Assembly: GCA_944386375.1 (NCBI GenBank)
Contig: CALXAW010000058.1
Location: forward strand, 1 to 7,919
Length of the DNA stretch: 7,919 bases
Reading direction: 5' to 3'
Origin: an uncultured Clostridia bacterium
Lineage (GTDB): Bacteria > Bacillota > Clostridia > TANB77 > CAG-508
Each line of letters begins with the position of its first letter. Position 1 is the first letter of the stretch. Below the pieces are notes generated by a model. The model ran no database searches. It worked only from the letters and a program-made list of their open reading frames with translations, and had not been told where the DNA came from. This document shows positions 1 to 5,228 of the stretch, piece by piece. Made by a program: the position numbers and the translations under genes.

Positions 1-378
1 ACCTATAAATAATAAACCAATTATAGACATTACAATAATTGTACCTGTTCCAAAGTCTGGTTGTAACATAATAAGTCCAAATATTAACATAAGTAATCCT
101 AAAATTGGTAATATACCTTTAAATGATTTTGTCGATTTTTCATTATATGCTAAATACTTAGATACAAATATCATTAACCCTAACTTAGTAAATTCACTAG
201 GTTGAATTCCAAATGATCCGATACCAAACCAACTACGACTACCGTTTCTAACAGTACCAATGCCTGGTATTAATACTAATATCAATAATACCAAACAACT
301 AATTAAAATTAAATTAGACTTTTTCAAATATATATTATAATCTATTTTACATATTTTGTAAAGTCGGTTATGTAATTT
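1..378 (-). pseudogene. FtsW/RodA/SpoVE-family lipid II polymerase, N-terminally truncated and running off the left edge
   Basis: The minus-strand frame open from 378 to 1 encodes an unmistakable SEDS (shape, elongation, division, sporulation) membrane protein segment. It contains NGSRSW (229-246), QPSEF (just below 205) and QPDFGTG (43-63), set between hydrophobic helices; from memory the block is closest to SpoVE/FtsW. SEDS proteins polymerise peptidoglycan from lipid II in the membrane. In the family about 70-75 residues (two membrane helices) precede this block. Here the frame has stops at 379-381 and 388-390, and only 128 bases separate it from the upstream yqeG stop, so the missing part cannot fit even with a frameshift. 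There is no in-frame ATG; a TTG at 325-327 lacks a ribosome binding site. An orphan AAGGAG (429-434) survives upstream, which fits an internal deletion removing start codon and first helices. The C-terminal part lies outside the window. Confidence 0.75.
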
Positions 379-506
379 TTATGTTATTTATACCTTCTTT
401 TGTAATCTAGTGATGTATGTGACTTTTACTCCTTATACATATCTAAATATTAAATATCAAACTTACAGTTGAAATAAAATATTGAAGTTTTTATATAGCT
501 TAAAAT

Positions 507-1001
507 TCATCTTTCTTCTTCAACATCTTTTACTAGAGCTGTTTTCATATTGTTTCTCTTTCCACCGTATATATCTCCAAATAAACTATCACCTATAACC
601 ATTACTTTATCTGGAGTTAGCTCTAATTTTTCACATGCTTTTATAAAACTTTTTTTCAATGGTTTATTAGCAAATCCTATGTAGTCTATTCCATTGTCTT
701 CAAAATATTGCTTTATTTCTGAATCTCTCCCATTGCTAAGTATTATTATTTTTAGTTTTCCTTTTACACTTTCTATCCACTCTTTATTGCATTTAGGAAT
801 ATCTTTCAGTTCTTTTCTTAATGTTTTGTCAACATCTAAAATTATTCCCTCGATCCCATATTCCTGCTTTAATTTATCAATTTCTTCTGATGTCAGCTGG
901 TTTACATTTTCTACTGTAATATCTGGATTTATAACTTTTGACAAAACATAATTAACTAAATCCAGAATTTTATCTGCTACCATTTTATCTAATTCTTTCA
1001 T
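507..1001 (-). CDS. yqeG: YqeG-type HAD-superfamily (subclass IIIA) phosphatase
   Basis: This 164-aa protein carries the HAD phosphatase motifs in order. Motif I is LDVDKT, with the nucleophile and acid/base aspartates D56 and D58. Motif II is LSNGR around S89. The motif III lysine is K113 in ANKPLKK. Motif IV is GDSLFGD (137-143), followed by GGKRNNM. Motif IV and the GG-R-N pattern are typical of YqeG (GDQLxTDxxGGNR), and the length is close to the roughly 170-aa family norm. The physiological substrate of YqeG is not established. The ATG is preceded by GGAG in the complementary strand of 1002-1016. It lies 28 bases downstream of the ArsC-like gene, so the two are probably co-transcribed. 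In Bacillus yqeG sits in a ribosome-biogenesis/sporulation-linked cluster; that context is not seen here. Confidence 0.9.
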   Translation of the reverse strand: MKELDKMVADKILDLVNYVLSKVINPDITVENVNQLTSEEIDKLKQEYGIEGIILDVDKTLRKELKDIPKCNKEWIESVKGKLKIIILSNGRDSEIKQYFEDNGIDYIGFANKPLKKSFIKACEKLELTPDKVMVIGDSLFGDIYGGKRNNMKTALVKDVEEER

Positions 1002-1029
1002 TTCTTGCTCCTACTTTATATTGTATTTA

Positions 1030-1383
1030 TTATTTTATCATATTCCATTCTTTTTCTTTAAAGCCTATAAATATTCCTTTTTGAGATACTAATACAGGCC
1101 TTTTTATTAACATTCCATCACTTGCTAACAATTCTATCTTCTCTTCATCACTCATATTTGGTAATTTCTCTTTTAGGTTTAATTCTTTATATTTTAGTCC
1201 ACTTGTATTAAACCATCTTTTTATATCTAACTCACTTCTCTCTATCCAGTCTGTCAATTCTTTTACTGTAGGTGTTTCTTCAATTATATGCCTGTCCTCA
1301 AACTCTATACTGTTTTCTTCTAACCATTTTTTGGCTTTTTTACAAGTTGAACATTTTGGATATTCTATAAATATATTTTTCAT
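1030..1383 (-). CDS. ArsC/Spx-family thioredoxin-fold protein (arsenate reductase-like)
   Basis: This 117-aa protein has the size and fold signature of the ArsC/Spx/YusI family. An N-terminal CSTC motif (C11-x-x-C14) follows the first strand, then KKAKKWLEE. The family C-terminal signature MLIKRPVL (91-98) contains the conserved arginine-proline (R95, P96). Family members include glutaredoxin-linked arsenate reductases and Spx-type RNA polymerase-binding redox regulators. The KRPVL motif fits the stand-alone 'arsenate reductase family protein' (YusI/YffB-like) better than Spx. I see no ars operon partners, so arsenate reduction is unproven. The start is set by a perfect AAGGAG six bases before the ATG. 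It sits between the Nudix and YqeG genes on the same strand with 60- and 28-base gaps, which suggests one transcript. Confidence 0.9.
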   Translation of the reverse strand: MKNIFIEYPKCSTCKKAKKWLEENSIEFEDRHIIEETPTVKELTDWIERSELDIKRWFNTSGLKYKELNLKEKLPNMSDEEKIELLASDGMLIKRPVLVSQKGIFIGFKEKEWNMIK

Positions 1384-1443
1384 ATTTTACTCCTTCTTCC
1401 CTCATTTCTAATATTACCCATGTCTGTTTTATTATTACTGCTT

Positions 1444-1845
1444 TCACAGTTTTTCTTCTCTCAGAACTCTTTTTAATAATTCTCGTGTATTATCATATGT
1501 AATTCTATCTATTGCATCTTTATAAGTCAACCATTCCATTGTTTTTATTTCACTTACTTGATATCTTTCGTCTCCGTTTATCTTTTTAGCAATAAATAAC
1601 ACCACTTCTTTAAAAATTCCCTTATCCGTAGTATATTCCAATACATACCTTTTGTCTTTATTTATTTCTACATCTATATTTGTTTCTTCTTTTACTTCTC
1701 TTTTTGCAGTTTCAATTTCAGTTTCTCCTAATTCCATATGGCCTTTTGGAAATCCCCAATGTCCTTCCGTTTGCTGAATTAAAAGTACCTTACCATTTTT
1801 TATAATAATACATCCACATGATTTTTCTTTTTTTACTTCATTCAT
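1444..1845 (-). CDS. Nudix hydrolase, probably diadenosine tetraphosphate (Ap4A) hydrolase-like
   Basis: With the start used here (ATG at 1843-1845) the protein is 133 aa. It carries a Nudix box beginning at G35 (GHMELGE) and continuing to REVKEET (49-55); the usual glycine near the end is asparagine (N56). The preceding WGFPKGH is characteristic of asymmetric Ap4A hydrolases, which clear dinucleoside polyphosphates, and the length fits that group. Other Nudix substrates cannot be excluded. An in-frame ATG at 1891-1893 would add 16 residues (MKLKSFYKKNFESRSN), but its AAGG lies only four bases away. The internal ATG has AGGT five bases upstream, and families usually begin shortly before the SCGCIII strand. 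The gene is the first of the minus-strand run, with a promoter candidate at 1940-1968. Confidence 0.88.
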   Translation of the reverse strand: MNEVKKEKSCGCIIIKNGKVLLIQQTEGHWGFPKGHMELGETEIETAKREVKEETNIDVEINKDKRYVLEYTTDKGIFKEVVLFIAKKINGDERYQVSEIKTMEWLTYKDAIDRITYDNTRELLKRVLREEKL

Positions 1846-1939
1846 ATTTGACCTACTTTCAAAATTTTTCTTGTAAAAACTCTTCAACTTCATTATGCCT
1901 TAATAAATATACCTAATTGACTTACGTTAGTTTTTTTCA

Positions 1940-1968
1940 ATTATAACACTTTTTATGAATTATTTAAA
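1940..1968 (-). promoter_or_regulatory. Promoter candidate for the Nudix-arsC-yqeG run
   Basis: On the minus strand a perfect TATAAT (1940-1945) lies 17 bases from TTTAAA (1963-1968), a 4/6 match to TTGACA. Transcription would begin near 1933, about 40 bases before the longer Nudix start and about 90 before the preferred one. No other good candidate was seen between 1894 and 2000. Confidence 0.5.
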
Positions 1969-2466
1969 TATATTTTATATAAAAGTTTGTTAAACCTTAG
2001 ATAGGGAATAAATCTGTCCTCTATTTCATTAAAAATATTTATAATTTTTTCGTTGGATTTTAGCAAATTTGTTTACGCACCAATTTTTCTTATAATCAAA
2101 TTGTATACTAATTCCAAAACGTAGCAATTTTAATATAAATTATAAAGTTGTATTTTCTAATTTGCATAAAAAAACGTCAATTTACAAAATAAAATCTTTT
2201 ATAACTTCATAATATTTTTTCTATAACTTTTTCTACTTTACATTGTAAAATATTTAATCTTACAAATTTATTTATTTTATTAATTACACTATTAAATTTT
2301 ACATGTGCTCTTCTAAAAACAACTTCAAAAATCACTAGAGTTAGTGGTTTCTCAATATTAAAGTACGTTATTTTATAGCATCTATTTAACCTTTATGAAA
2401 TATGATTTTAATGACTGTTAATGTTTTTAATAACCTTAAAAAAATTTTCTCAAGCAATAAGAATCC
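1969..2466. other. Gene-free AT-rich stretch with possible decayed minus-strand coding
   Basis: No intact gene was found. On the minus strand three stop-bounded frames look mildly protein-like: 2207-2392 (61 residues, no ATG), 2029-2139 (36 residues) and 1953-2072 (39 residues). The last two overlap in adjacent frames and would join with one frameshift near 2060. None has a ribosome binding site or a family match that I recognise. In DNA this rich in A and T such frames also arise by chance. A small imperfect hairpin (AAATCACTA/TAGTGGTTT, about 2329-2350) is the only clear local dyad. Confidence 0.3.
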
Positions 2467-2487
2467 TCTATAATGTATTATTATAGA
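2467..2487. repeat. Perfect 8-bp inverted repeat left of the att-like core
   Basis: TCTATAAT (2467-2474) and ATTATAGA (2480-2487) are exact complements around a five-base spacer. The repeat abuts the left end of the larger inverted repeat that encloses the tRNA-derived core. It may be a protein-binding site of the recombination region, but it is A/T only apart from one G:C pair, so the support is weak. Confidence 0.4.
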
Positions 2488-2556
2488 ATCATTTTAGTGC
2501 TTGCATGACTTAGACTCACATTTGCGACCTTCGGGTTATGAGTTCTAAAAATGATT
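2487..2556. other. Attachment-site-like core derived from initiator tRNA(fMet)
   Basis: The complement of 2523-2542 reads CTCATAACCCGAAGGTCGCA. From memory this equals the anticodon loop (CTCATAA), the 3' anticodon stem (CCCGA) and the variable arm of Bacillota initiator tRNA(fMet). The matching 5' stem (TCGGG) and the T-arm are absent on both sides, so this is not a tRNA gene. The core lies inside a nested dyad: AATCATTTTAG (2487-2497) pairs with CTAAAAATGATT (2545-2556), and TTAGACTCA (2510-2518) with TGAGTTCTAA (2539-2548). An exact tRNA segment flanked by unrelated DNA is the usual look of the attP core of a tyrosine-integrase element, or of a junction formed at a non-tRNA site. No integrase gene is visible in the window. 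The dyad followed by a T-run (2555-2560) could also act as a terminator. Confidence 0.6.
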
Positions 2557-2659
2557 TTTTGTATTATTTGGTAATATTTTTTATTGTTCGGTAATAGTTG
2601 AATTTAAAGTATTTTTCATTTTGTAACATTTAGTGTCGTTTTTTATTTTCTTGTAATGT

Positions 2660-2681
2660 TAGTGGGCAAGTAGTGGGCAAA
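2660..2681 (+). repeat. Tandem 11-bp direct repeat TAGTGGGCAA(G/A), integrase arm-site-like
   Basis: TAGTGGGCAAG (2660-2670) is followed immediately by TAGTGGGCAAA (2671-2681). The G-rich unit stands out from the AT-rich surroundings. Paired GTGGGCA-type repeats beside a core are typical of arm-type sites bound by the N-terminal domain of tyrosine integrases in Bacillota elements. They lie about 120 bases right of the tRNA-derived core, a plausible arm distance. Confidence 0.55.
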
Positions 2682-2754
2682 TGTTTCAATTTCATAAAAT
2701 AGTAAAATTCCTTTTTTGCTCTCCCCTTTTCTCAAAATCTAATTCATTCTAGGA

Positions 2755-2775
2755 ACGTTTATAAGACGTTTATAA
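2755..2775 (+). repeat. Tandem 11-bp direct repeat ACGTTTATAA(G)
   Basis: ACGTTTATAA occurs at 2755-2764 and again at 2766-2775, with the same 11-base period as the GTGGGCA pair 80 bases to the left. It could be a second class of integrase or excisionase arm site, or a binding site for an element-encoded DNA-binding protein. Two copies are too few to call iterons. Confidence 0.45.
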
Positions 2776-2846
2776 AATTTTCCCTAACCCCTTTCCGCTT
2801 GAATAATTTATAATGTTGTAGGATTCGTTTAAGGCTTTATTACTTT

Positions 2847-2887
2847 AACCACACCAAGTGCGGTTCGCTAATAGCGTTAGTAAACCG
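2847..2887. other. Region of overlapping, mutually exclusive hairpins
   Basis: AACCACA (2847-2853) can pair with TGCGGTT (2859-2865, one mismatch). CGGTT (2861-2865) can instead pair with AACCG (2883-2887), which encloses the palindrome CGCTA-A-TAGCG (2866-2876). Because both structures use CGGTT, only one can form. It is more GC-rich than its surroundings and lies 145 bases before the first cargo gene. It could be an oriT or replication-origin structure, an attenuator-like leader, or an integrase/excisionase site. I do not recognise a known family. Confidence 0.35.
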
Positions 2888-2933
2888 TAAATCTAATCAT
2901 AAACATTTGTAGCCCAGTAATTGCAAAGGAAAT

Positions 2934-2960
2934 AGAAAAATAAATTTTTATTATTTTTCT
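2934..2960. repeat. Perfect 10-bp inverted repeat upstream of the first cargo promoter
   Basis: AGAAAAATAA (2934-2943) and TTATTTTTCT (2951-2960) are exact complements with a seven-base loop. The stem is almost all A:T, so it is a weak terminator at best. Its position immediately upstream of the promoter at 2971-2999 also allows a regulator-binding role. Confidence 0.35.
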
Positions 2961-2970
2961 TGTCAAACAC

Positions 2971-2999
2971 TTGTTTTATTATGTAAACTGTGGTAAAAT
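2971..2999 (+). promoter_or_regulatory. Promoter candidate for the 199-aa UDG-like gene, with an operator-like motif in the spacer
   Basis: TTGTTT (2971-2976) is 17 bases from TAAAAT (2994-2999). The spacer contains GTAAACTGT (2983-2991), which differs by one base from GTAAAGTGT, the complement of the ACACTTTAC motif repeated in the repressor intergenic region (4470-4522). An alternative pairing is TTGTCA (2960-2965) with TAAACT (2984-2989), spacer 18. Confidence 0.45.
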
Positions 3000-3031
3000 A
3001 AGGTTGTGGAGAAAGGTGGTGTAATCAAGTA

Positions 3032-3631
3032 ATGTCAACGAGTTTAACAACTTTTTGCAATTCAAATGAAGTGTTTGAAGATTTATTTCCAAAAGTAAAC
3101 AAGCAAATACAATTAAATATACTACTTAGAAAATGGGAAGATAAACAAAGAAGAACTAAAAAGTATAAATATGAAAAGTTTAATCACGACGGCTTTCTGT
3201 CTAACTTTACTGACAACAATGTATTATATATAATCAATAGCAAGAAGATATTTTTTAGATTAAACTATGAAATGCAAAAATACATAATGAAAAATAGTCC
3301 AGATAAGTATAAACATATCAACGCAAGTTATATGTTCCTAAACAAGACCAATAATAAAAGTATTGATATAAATGAGTACAGTAGAAGATATAAAAGGCTA
3401 ATATTAGCAGAAATTAATATTCTTCAACCTGTACTCATTGTTGTTTTAGATAAAAGTTGTAATATAATTCGTAATATGCTTGAAGATAAAAGAAATACAG
3501 AAATGACAAAACAAGTTCGATATACCCCCATATTGAATTTGTCGCCCCTTGATATGTCGGTTGCAACTAAAAGAGAAACACTACTTTTCTTTAAATATTT
3601 ATTTGATAAAGAATTTTGGGAAAGGAGGTAG
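3032..3631 (+). CDS. Divergent uracil-DNA-glycosylase-like protein lacking the HPS histidine (199 aa)
   Basis: I do not recognise this protein directly, but it aligns along its central and C-terminal parts with the 208-aa protein at 4583-5209. Shared blocks are HDGF (52-55) then NNVLYIINS (62-70), SYMFLNK (99-105), the YKRLILAEINILQPVLIVVLD block (120-140) and LNLSPLDM (168-175). The last block corresponds to MYHPSYQ in the paralogue, so the motif histidine is replaced by serine and a roughly 20-residue loop after the first strand is missing. If the family is UDG-like, this copy is probably catalytically altered or a binding protein only. The N-terminus is basic (KDKQRRTKKYKYEK-like, about 36-50). 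AAAGGTGGTG about ten bases upstream supports the ATG. It leads the first cargo block and is followed by the zinc-ribbon remnant. Confidence 0.75.
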   Translation: MSTSLTTFCNSNEVFEDLFPKVNKQIQLNILLRKWEDKQRRTKKYKYEKFNHDGFLSNFTDNNVLYIINSKKIFFRLNYEMQKYIMKNSPDKYKHINASYMFLNKTNNKSIDINEYSRRYKRLILAEINILQPVLIVVLDKSCNIIRNMLEDKRNTEMTKQVRYTPILNLSPLDMSVATKRETLLFFKYLFDKEFWERR

Positions 3632-3644
3632 AAAAATTACAATA

Positions 3645-3835
3645 ATGTATTGGAAAAATAGAATATGCCCAAAATGTAAAAGTGTAATCGTTGGTTATCC
3701 CGCAATATCAAGAAAAGATAATAAACTTTAATATGCAGTAATTGTGGTGTATTAGAATCAATAGAAATATTTATAAAAAGGTATGGAAAGGAAGATTTTA
3801 GATATGGAACCAGTAGAAATCAAAGAAATATATAG
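3645..3835 (+). pseudogene. Frameshifted small zinc-ribbon protein of the phage/conjugative-element type
   Basis: Frame one begins MYWKNRICPKC, continues to GYPAISRKDNK and stops at 3729-3731. The next frame, from 3725, reads TLICSNCGVLESIEIF and continues to a stop at 3833-3835. Joined, they give CPKC-(about 20 residues)-CSNC, a zinc ribbon well known among small Bacillota mobile-element proteins (CPxC...GYPAISRxDNKT.ICxxCG). Adding one A in the AAA run at 3723-3725 restores the whole frame, so this is a single-base deletion, a sequencing error or, less likely, a slippage site. The ATG at 3645 is 16 bases from AAAGGAGG (3621-3628); that site is better spaced (7) for an ATT at 3636. The 3' end overlaps the next gene. 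Confidence 0.7.
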
Positions 3836-4085
3836 AGAACGTGCAGGAGAAATCGAAATGACACAAAAGTATAATGAAGAACTGGAAAAAATTAAACTGA
3901 TAAGAGAAAAGTTAGAAAATCAATTATTTACTGAAACAAAGAAAACAACTCTAAGAAAATTATGTGAAGAATACTTGAAACTAAGTGAAATAGATAGCGA
4001 ACAATGTTTTATATATGGATATGCACTAGCAACCAGAATTACCAGTGAAGCATTTTTGCAAGATAAAAAGAATACTAGCGATTAG
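3804..4085 (+). CDS. Small acidic/basic helical protein, DUF6809-like (93 aa)
   Basis: The protein is almost wholly helical and highly charged, with a probable coiled-coil stretch (EMTQKYNEELEKIKL onward). Its C-terminal part, with SEQCFIYGYALATRIT and then EAF, resembles the FxxGxxLGxxLxxE-F ending of DUF6809 proteins, which are small unknowns found in Bacillota prophages and conjugative elements, often near the zinc ribbon seen upstream. I chose the ATG at 3804 because AAAGGA lies 11 bases before it. The longer start at 3783 adds seven residues (MERKILD) but has its AAGG only one base away. The 3' end, including the stop, forms part of the hairpin shared with the convergent repressor gene. 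Function is unknown. Confidence 0.6.
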   Translation: MEPVEIKEIYRERAGEIEMTQKYNEELEKIKLIREKLENQLFTETKKTTLRKLCEEYLKLSEIDSEQCFIYGYALATRITSEAFLQDKKNTSD

Positions 4086-4093
4086 TATTCTTT
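4067..4093. terminator. Bidirectional terminator between convergent genes
   Basis: AAAGAATACTA (4067-4077) and TAGTATTCTTT (4083-4093) are perfect 11-bp complements around a five-base loop. Read on the minus strand the stem is followed by a T-run (complement of 4065-4067 onward), which fits an intrinsic terminator for the repressor gene. On the plus strand the following T-run is interrupted. The stop codons of both convergent genes lie inside the structure. Confidence 0.7.
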
Positions 4094-4424
4094 ATGACTT
4101 TTTAAGTATATATTCAATAACACTTATCAAAAATTCCTTATCTCCATTTGCTAGTGTAGATAAAGCATTTGTTATATATTCATCTTTACTATCAGTATAA
4201 TTTAAAACACCGTTAAATAAAGAGTTAGGCTCAATATCTAATATCTTACAGATGTTTGTTAGATTAGTTATGCTAAGTCCACTACAACCACGTTCTATCA
4301 TAGAAATAAATTTACTAGAAACATTTAATTGTTCTGCCATTTTTTCCTGTGTATAACCTTTTGAAGTTCTAGCATTTTTTAAATTTTGACCGATAGTAAC
4401 TAAAATCTCTTTGTTCTCTTTCAT
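4092..4424 (-). CDS. XRE/Cro-C1-type transcriptional repressor (110 aa)
   Basis: An N-terminal helix-turn-helix of the XRE family spans about residues 10-68. It includes IGQNLKNARTSKGYTQEKMA, the recognition part NVSSKFISMIERG (34-46), and the closing ICKILDIEPNSLF. The remaining 40 residues form a short helical tail likely used for dimerisation; there is no protease or sensor domain. The start is fixed by GGAGGT eight bases before the ATG. The frame is open a further 87 codons upstream, but that part runs through the divergent promoter and is not coding. The gene is divergent from the UDG-like operon and convergent with the DUF6809-like gene, a typical place for the control gene of a mobile element. 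Direct repeats at 4470-4522 are candidate operators. Confidence 0.88.
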   Translation of the reverse strand: MKENKEILVTIGQNLKNARTSKGYTQEKMAEQLNVSSKFISMIERGCSGLSITNLTNICKILDIEPNSLFNGVLNYTDSKDEYITNALSTLANGDKEFLISVIEYILKKS

Positions 4425-4457
4425 ACCTGTTGACCTCCAAATATCAGTATATGAATA

Positions 4458-4486
4458 ATTATACAAGCTACACTTTACCTTATAAA
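4458..4486 (-). promoter_or_regulatory. Promoter candidate for the XRE repressor
   Basis: On the minus strand TATAAT (4458-4463) lies 17 bases from TTTATA (4481-4486, 4/6 to TTGACA). Transcription would start near 4451, about 26 bases before the repressor ATG. One copy of ACACTTTAC (4470-4478) lies in the spacer, so the repressor could block its own promoter. Confidence 0.55.
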
Positions 4487-4522
4487 CAAAATGACAATTA
4501 ACTAAGTAAAAGAACACTTTAC
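4470..4522. promoter_or_regulatory. Two direct repeats ACACTTTAC, candidate repressor operators
   Basis: ACACTTTAC occurs at 4470-4478 and 4514-4522, 44 bases apart (about four helical turns). One copy lies between the -35 and -10 of the repressor promoter; the other overlaps the -35 of the divergent operon promoter. Their placement on both promoters is what is expected of operators for the adjacent XRE protein. A one-mismatch copy on the other strand sits in the promoter at 2971-2999. Confidence 0.45.
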
Positions 4523-4546
4523 AAACTAAAATATTATTGTTATAAT
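4518..4546 (+). promoter_or_regulatory. Promoter of the UDG-like/DnaA-like operon
   Basis: TTTACA (4518-4523, 5/6) lies 17 bases from a perfect TATAAT (4541-4546). Transcription would begin near 4553, about 30 bases before the ATG at 4583. This is among the strongest promoters in the window, and its -35 overlaps an ACACTTTAC repeat. Confidence 0.7.
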
Positions 4547-4582
4547 GAAGAAAAAATTGAAATATTATGGGGGAATAATAAT

Positions 4583-5209
4583 ATGGGTAAGGTGGAGAAA
4601 TTAAATGAATTGTTTGAAAAATGGAAGAAAGAACATGAAAAGGAACTTGATATAAGCAATAAAGAAAATCAAAGTACAATTCCAAGCTTAAAAGTGAGTA
4701 AAGATAGTTTTACTTATGACGGTTTTGTTTTTGATGAAAAAGATAATACTGTTCTTTATATGTTAGCTGAAAGCAATTTAGACGGAAAAATAAAAGATAA
4801 TGGAACATTTTGGTTAAAATCAGTCTATAAAATAAGGAATAATAATCTAAAAATAACTAAAAGAATTGAACAAATGCAGGAATATCTTTGCAATAAAATT
4901 CCTGAATTATCAATGAAAGATATTTCATATATGAATATCAATAAAAGAGGTGGCTTTGCAGAATGTAACAAGCAAACATTATATAATTACTACAATAAAT
5001 ATAAAGATAATATATTGAGAGAAATAGAAATTATAACCCCTCAAGTAATTGTGTTCTGTGCTGGAAATAAAGCTATATATGATGATTTAAAGAAAAATGT
5101 AAATTGTAAATATATTATAGATATGTACCACCCAAGCTATCAATATGTATCAGATGAAAAATATATTGAAAAGTTTAAGGAAGAATTTGAAAAGTTATTA
5201 GAAAAATAA
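4583..5209 (+). CDS. Uracil-DNA-glycosylase-superfamily-like protein (208 aa)
   Basis: The pattern suggests a UDG-fold alpha/beta protein. It has a YDGF turn (45-48) and a first strand TVLYMLAESNLDG (56-68), which corresponds to the family's first motif. A central strand ISYMNINKRGG (114-124) follows. A later strand is REIEIITPQVIVFCAGN (146-162), and a C-terminal MYHPSYQ (181-187) resembles the HPS motif of UDG motif II. UDGs excise uracil from DNA; related families act on other bases or only bind DNA, so the activity here is inferred. A charged helix (about 1-35) precedes the fold. The start is supported by GGGGGA nine bases upstream and a strong promoter at 4518-4546. It heads a five-gene operon and is paralogous to the 199-aa protein at 3032, which lacks the histidine. 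Confidence 0.7.
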   Translation: MGKVEKLNELFEKWKKEHEKELDISNKENQSTIPSLKVSKDSFTYDGFVFDEKDNTVLYMLAESNLDGKIKDNGTFWLKSVYKIRNNNLKITKRIEQMQEYLCNKIPELSMKDISYMNINKRGGFAECNKQTLYNYYNKYKDNILREIEIITPQVIVFCAGNKAIYDDLKKNVNCKYIIDMYHPSYQYVSDEKYIEKFKEEFEKLLEK

Positions 5210-5228
5210 AGTTTTTTGGAGAATTTAT

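Noticed and set aside
694..951. Plus-strand 85-residue frame
   Set aside because: It lies entirely antisense to the well-supported YqeG gene and has no ribosome binding site; its composition is that of a reverse-strand shadow.
2500..2560. A tRNA-Met gene
   Set aside because: Only the anticodon loop, one stem strand and the variable arm match; acceptor, D and T arms are missing on both sides.
2847..2887. A named oriT, because AAGTGCG (2856-2862) recalls some MobQ-type nick regions
   Set aside because: The match is seven bases, no relaxase is in the window and the adjoining dyad does not match a family that I know; kept only as an open possibility in the structured-region entry.
2467..2960. 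CRISPR array
   Set aside because: The repeats come in pairs only, are 8-11 bases long and have no regular spacers.
3549..3644. Zinc-ribbon start extended back to 3549
   Set aside because: The extension lies inside the 199-aa gene in another frame and gives no family-like sequence.
4425..4685. Extension of the XRE repressor 87 codons upstream
   Set aside because: The extra part crosses both divergent promoters and the start of the UDG-like gene and is low-complexity. The ATG at 4422-4424 has GGAGGT at ideal spacing.
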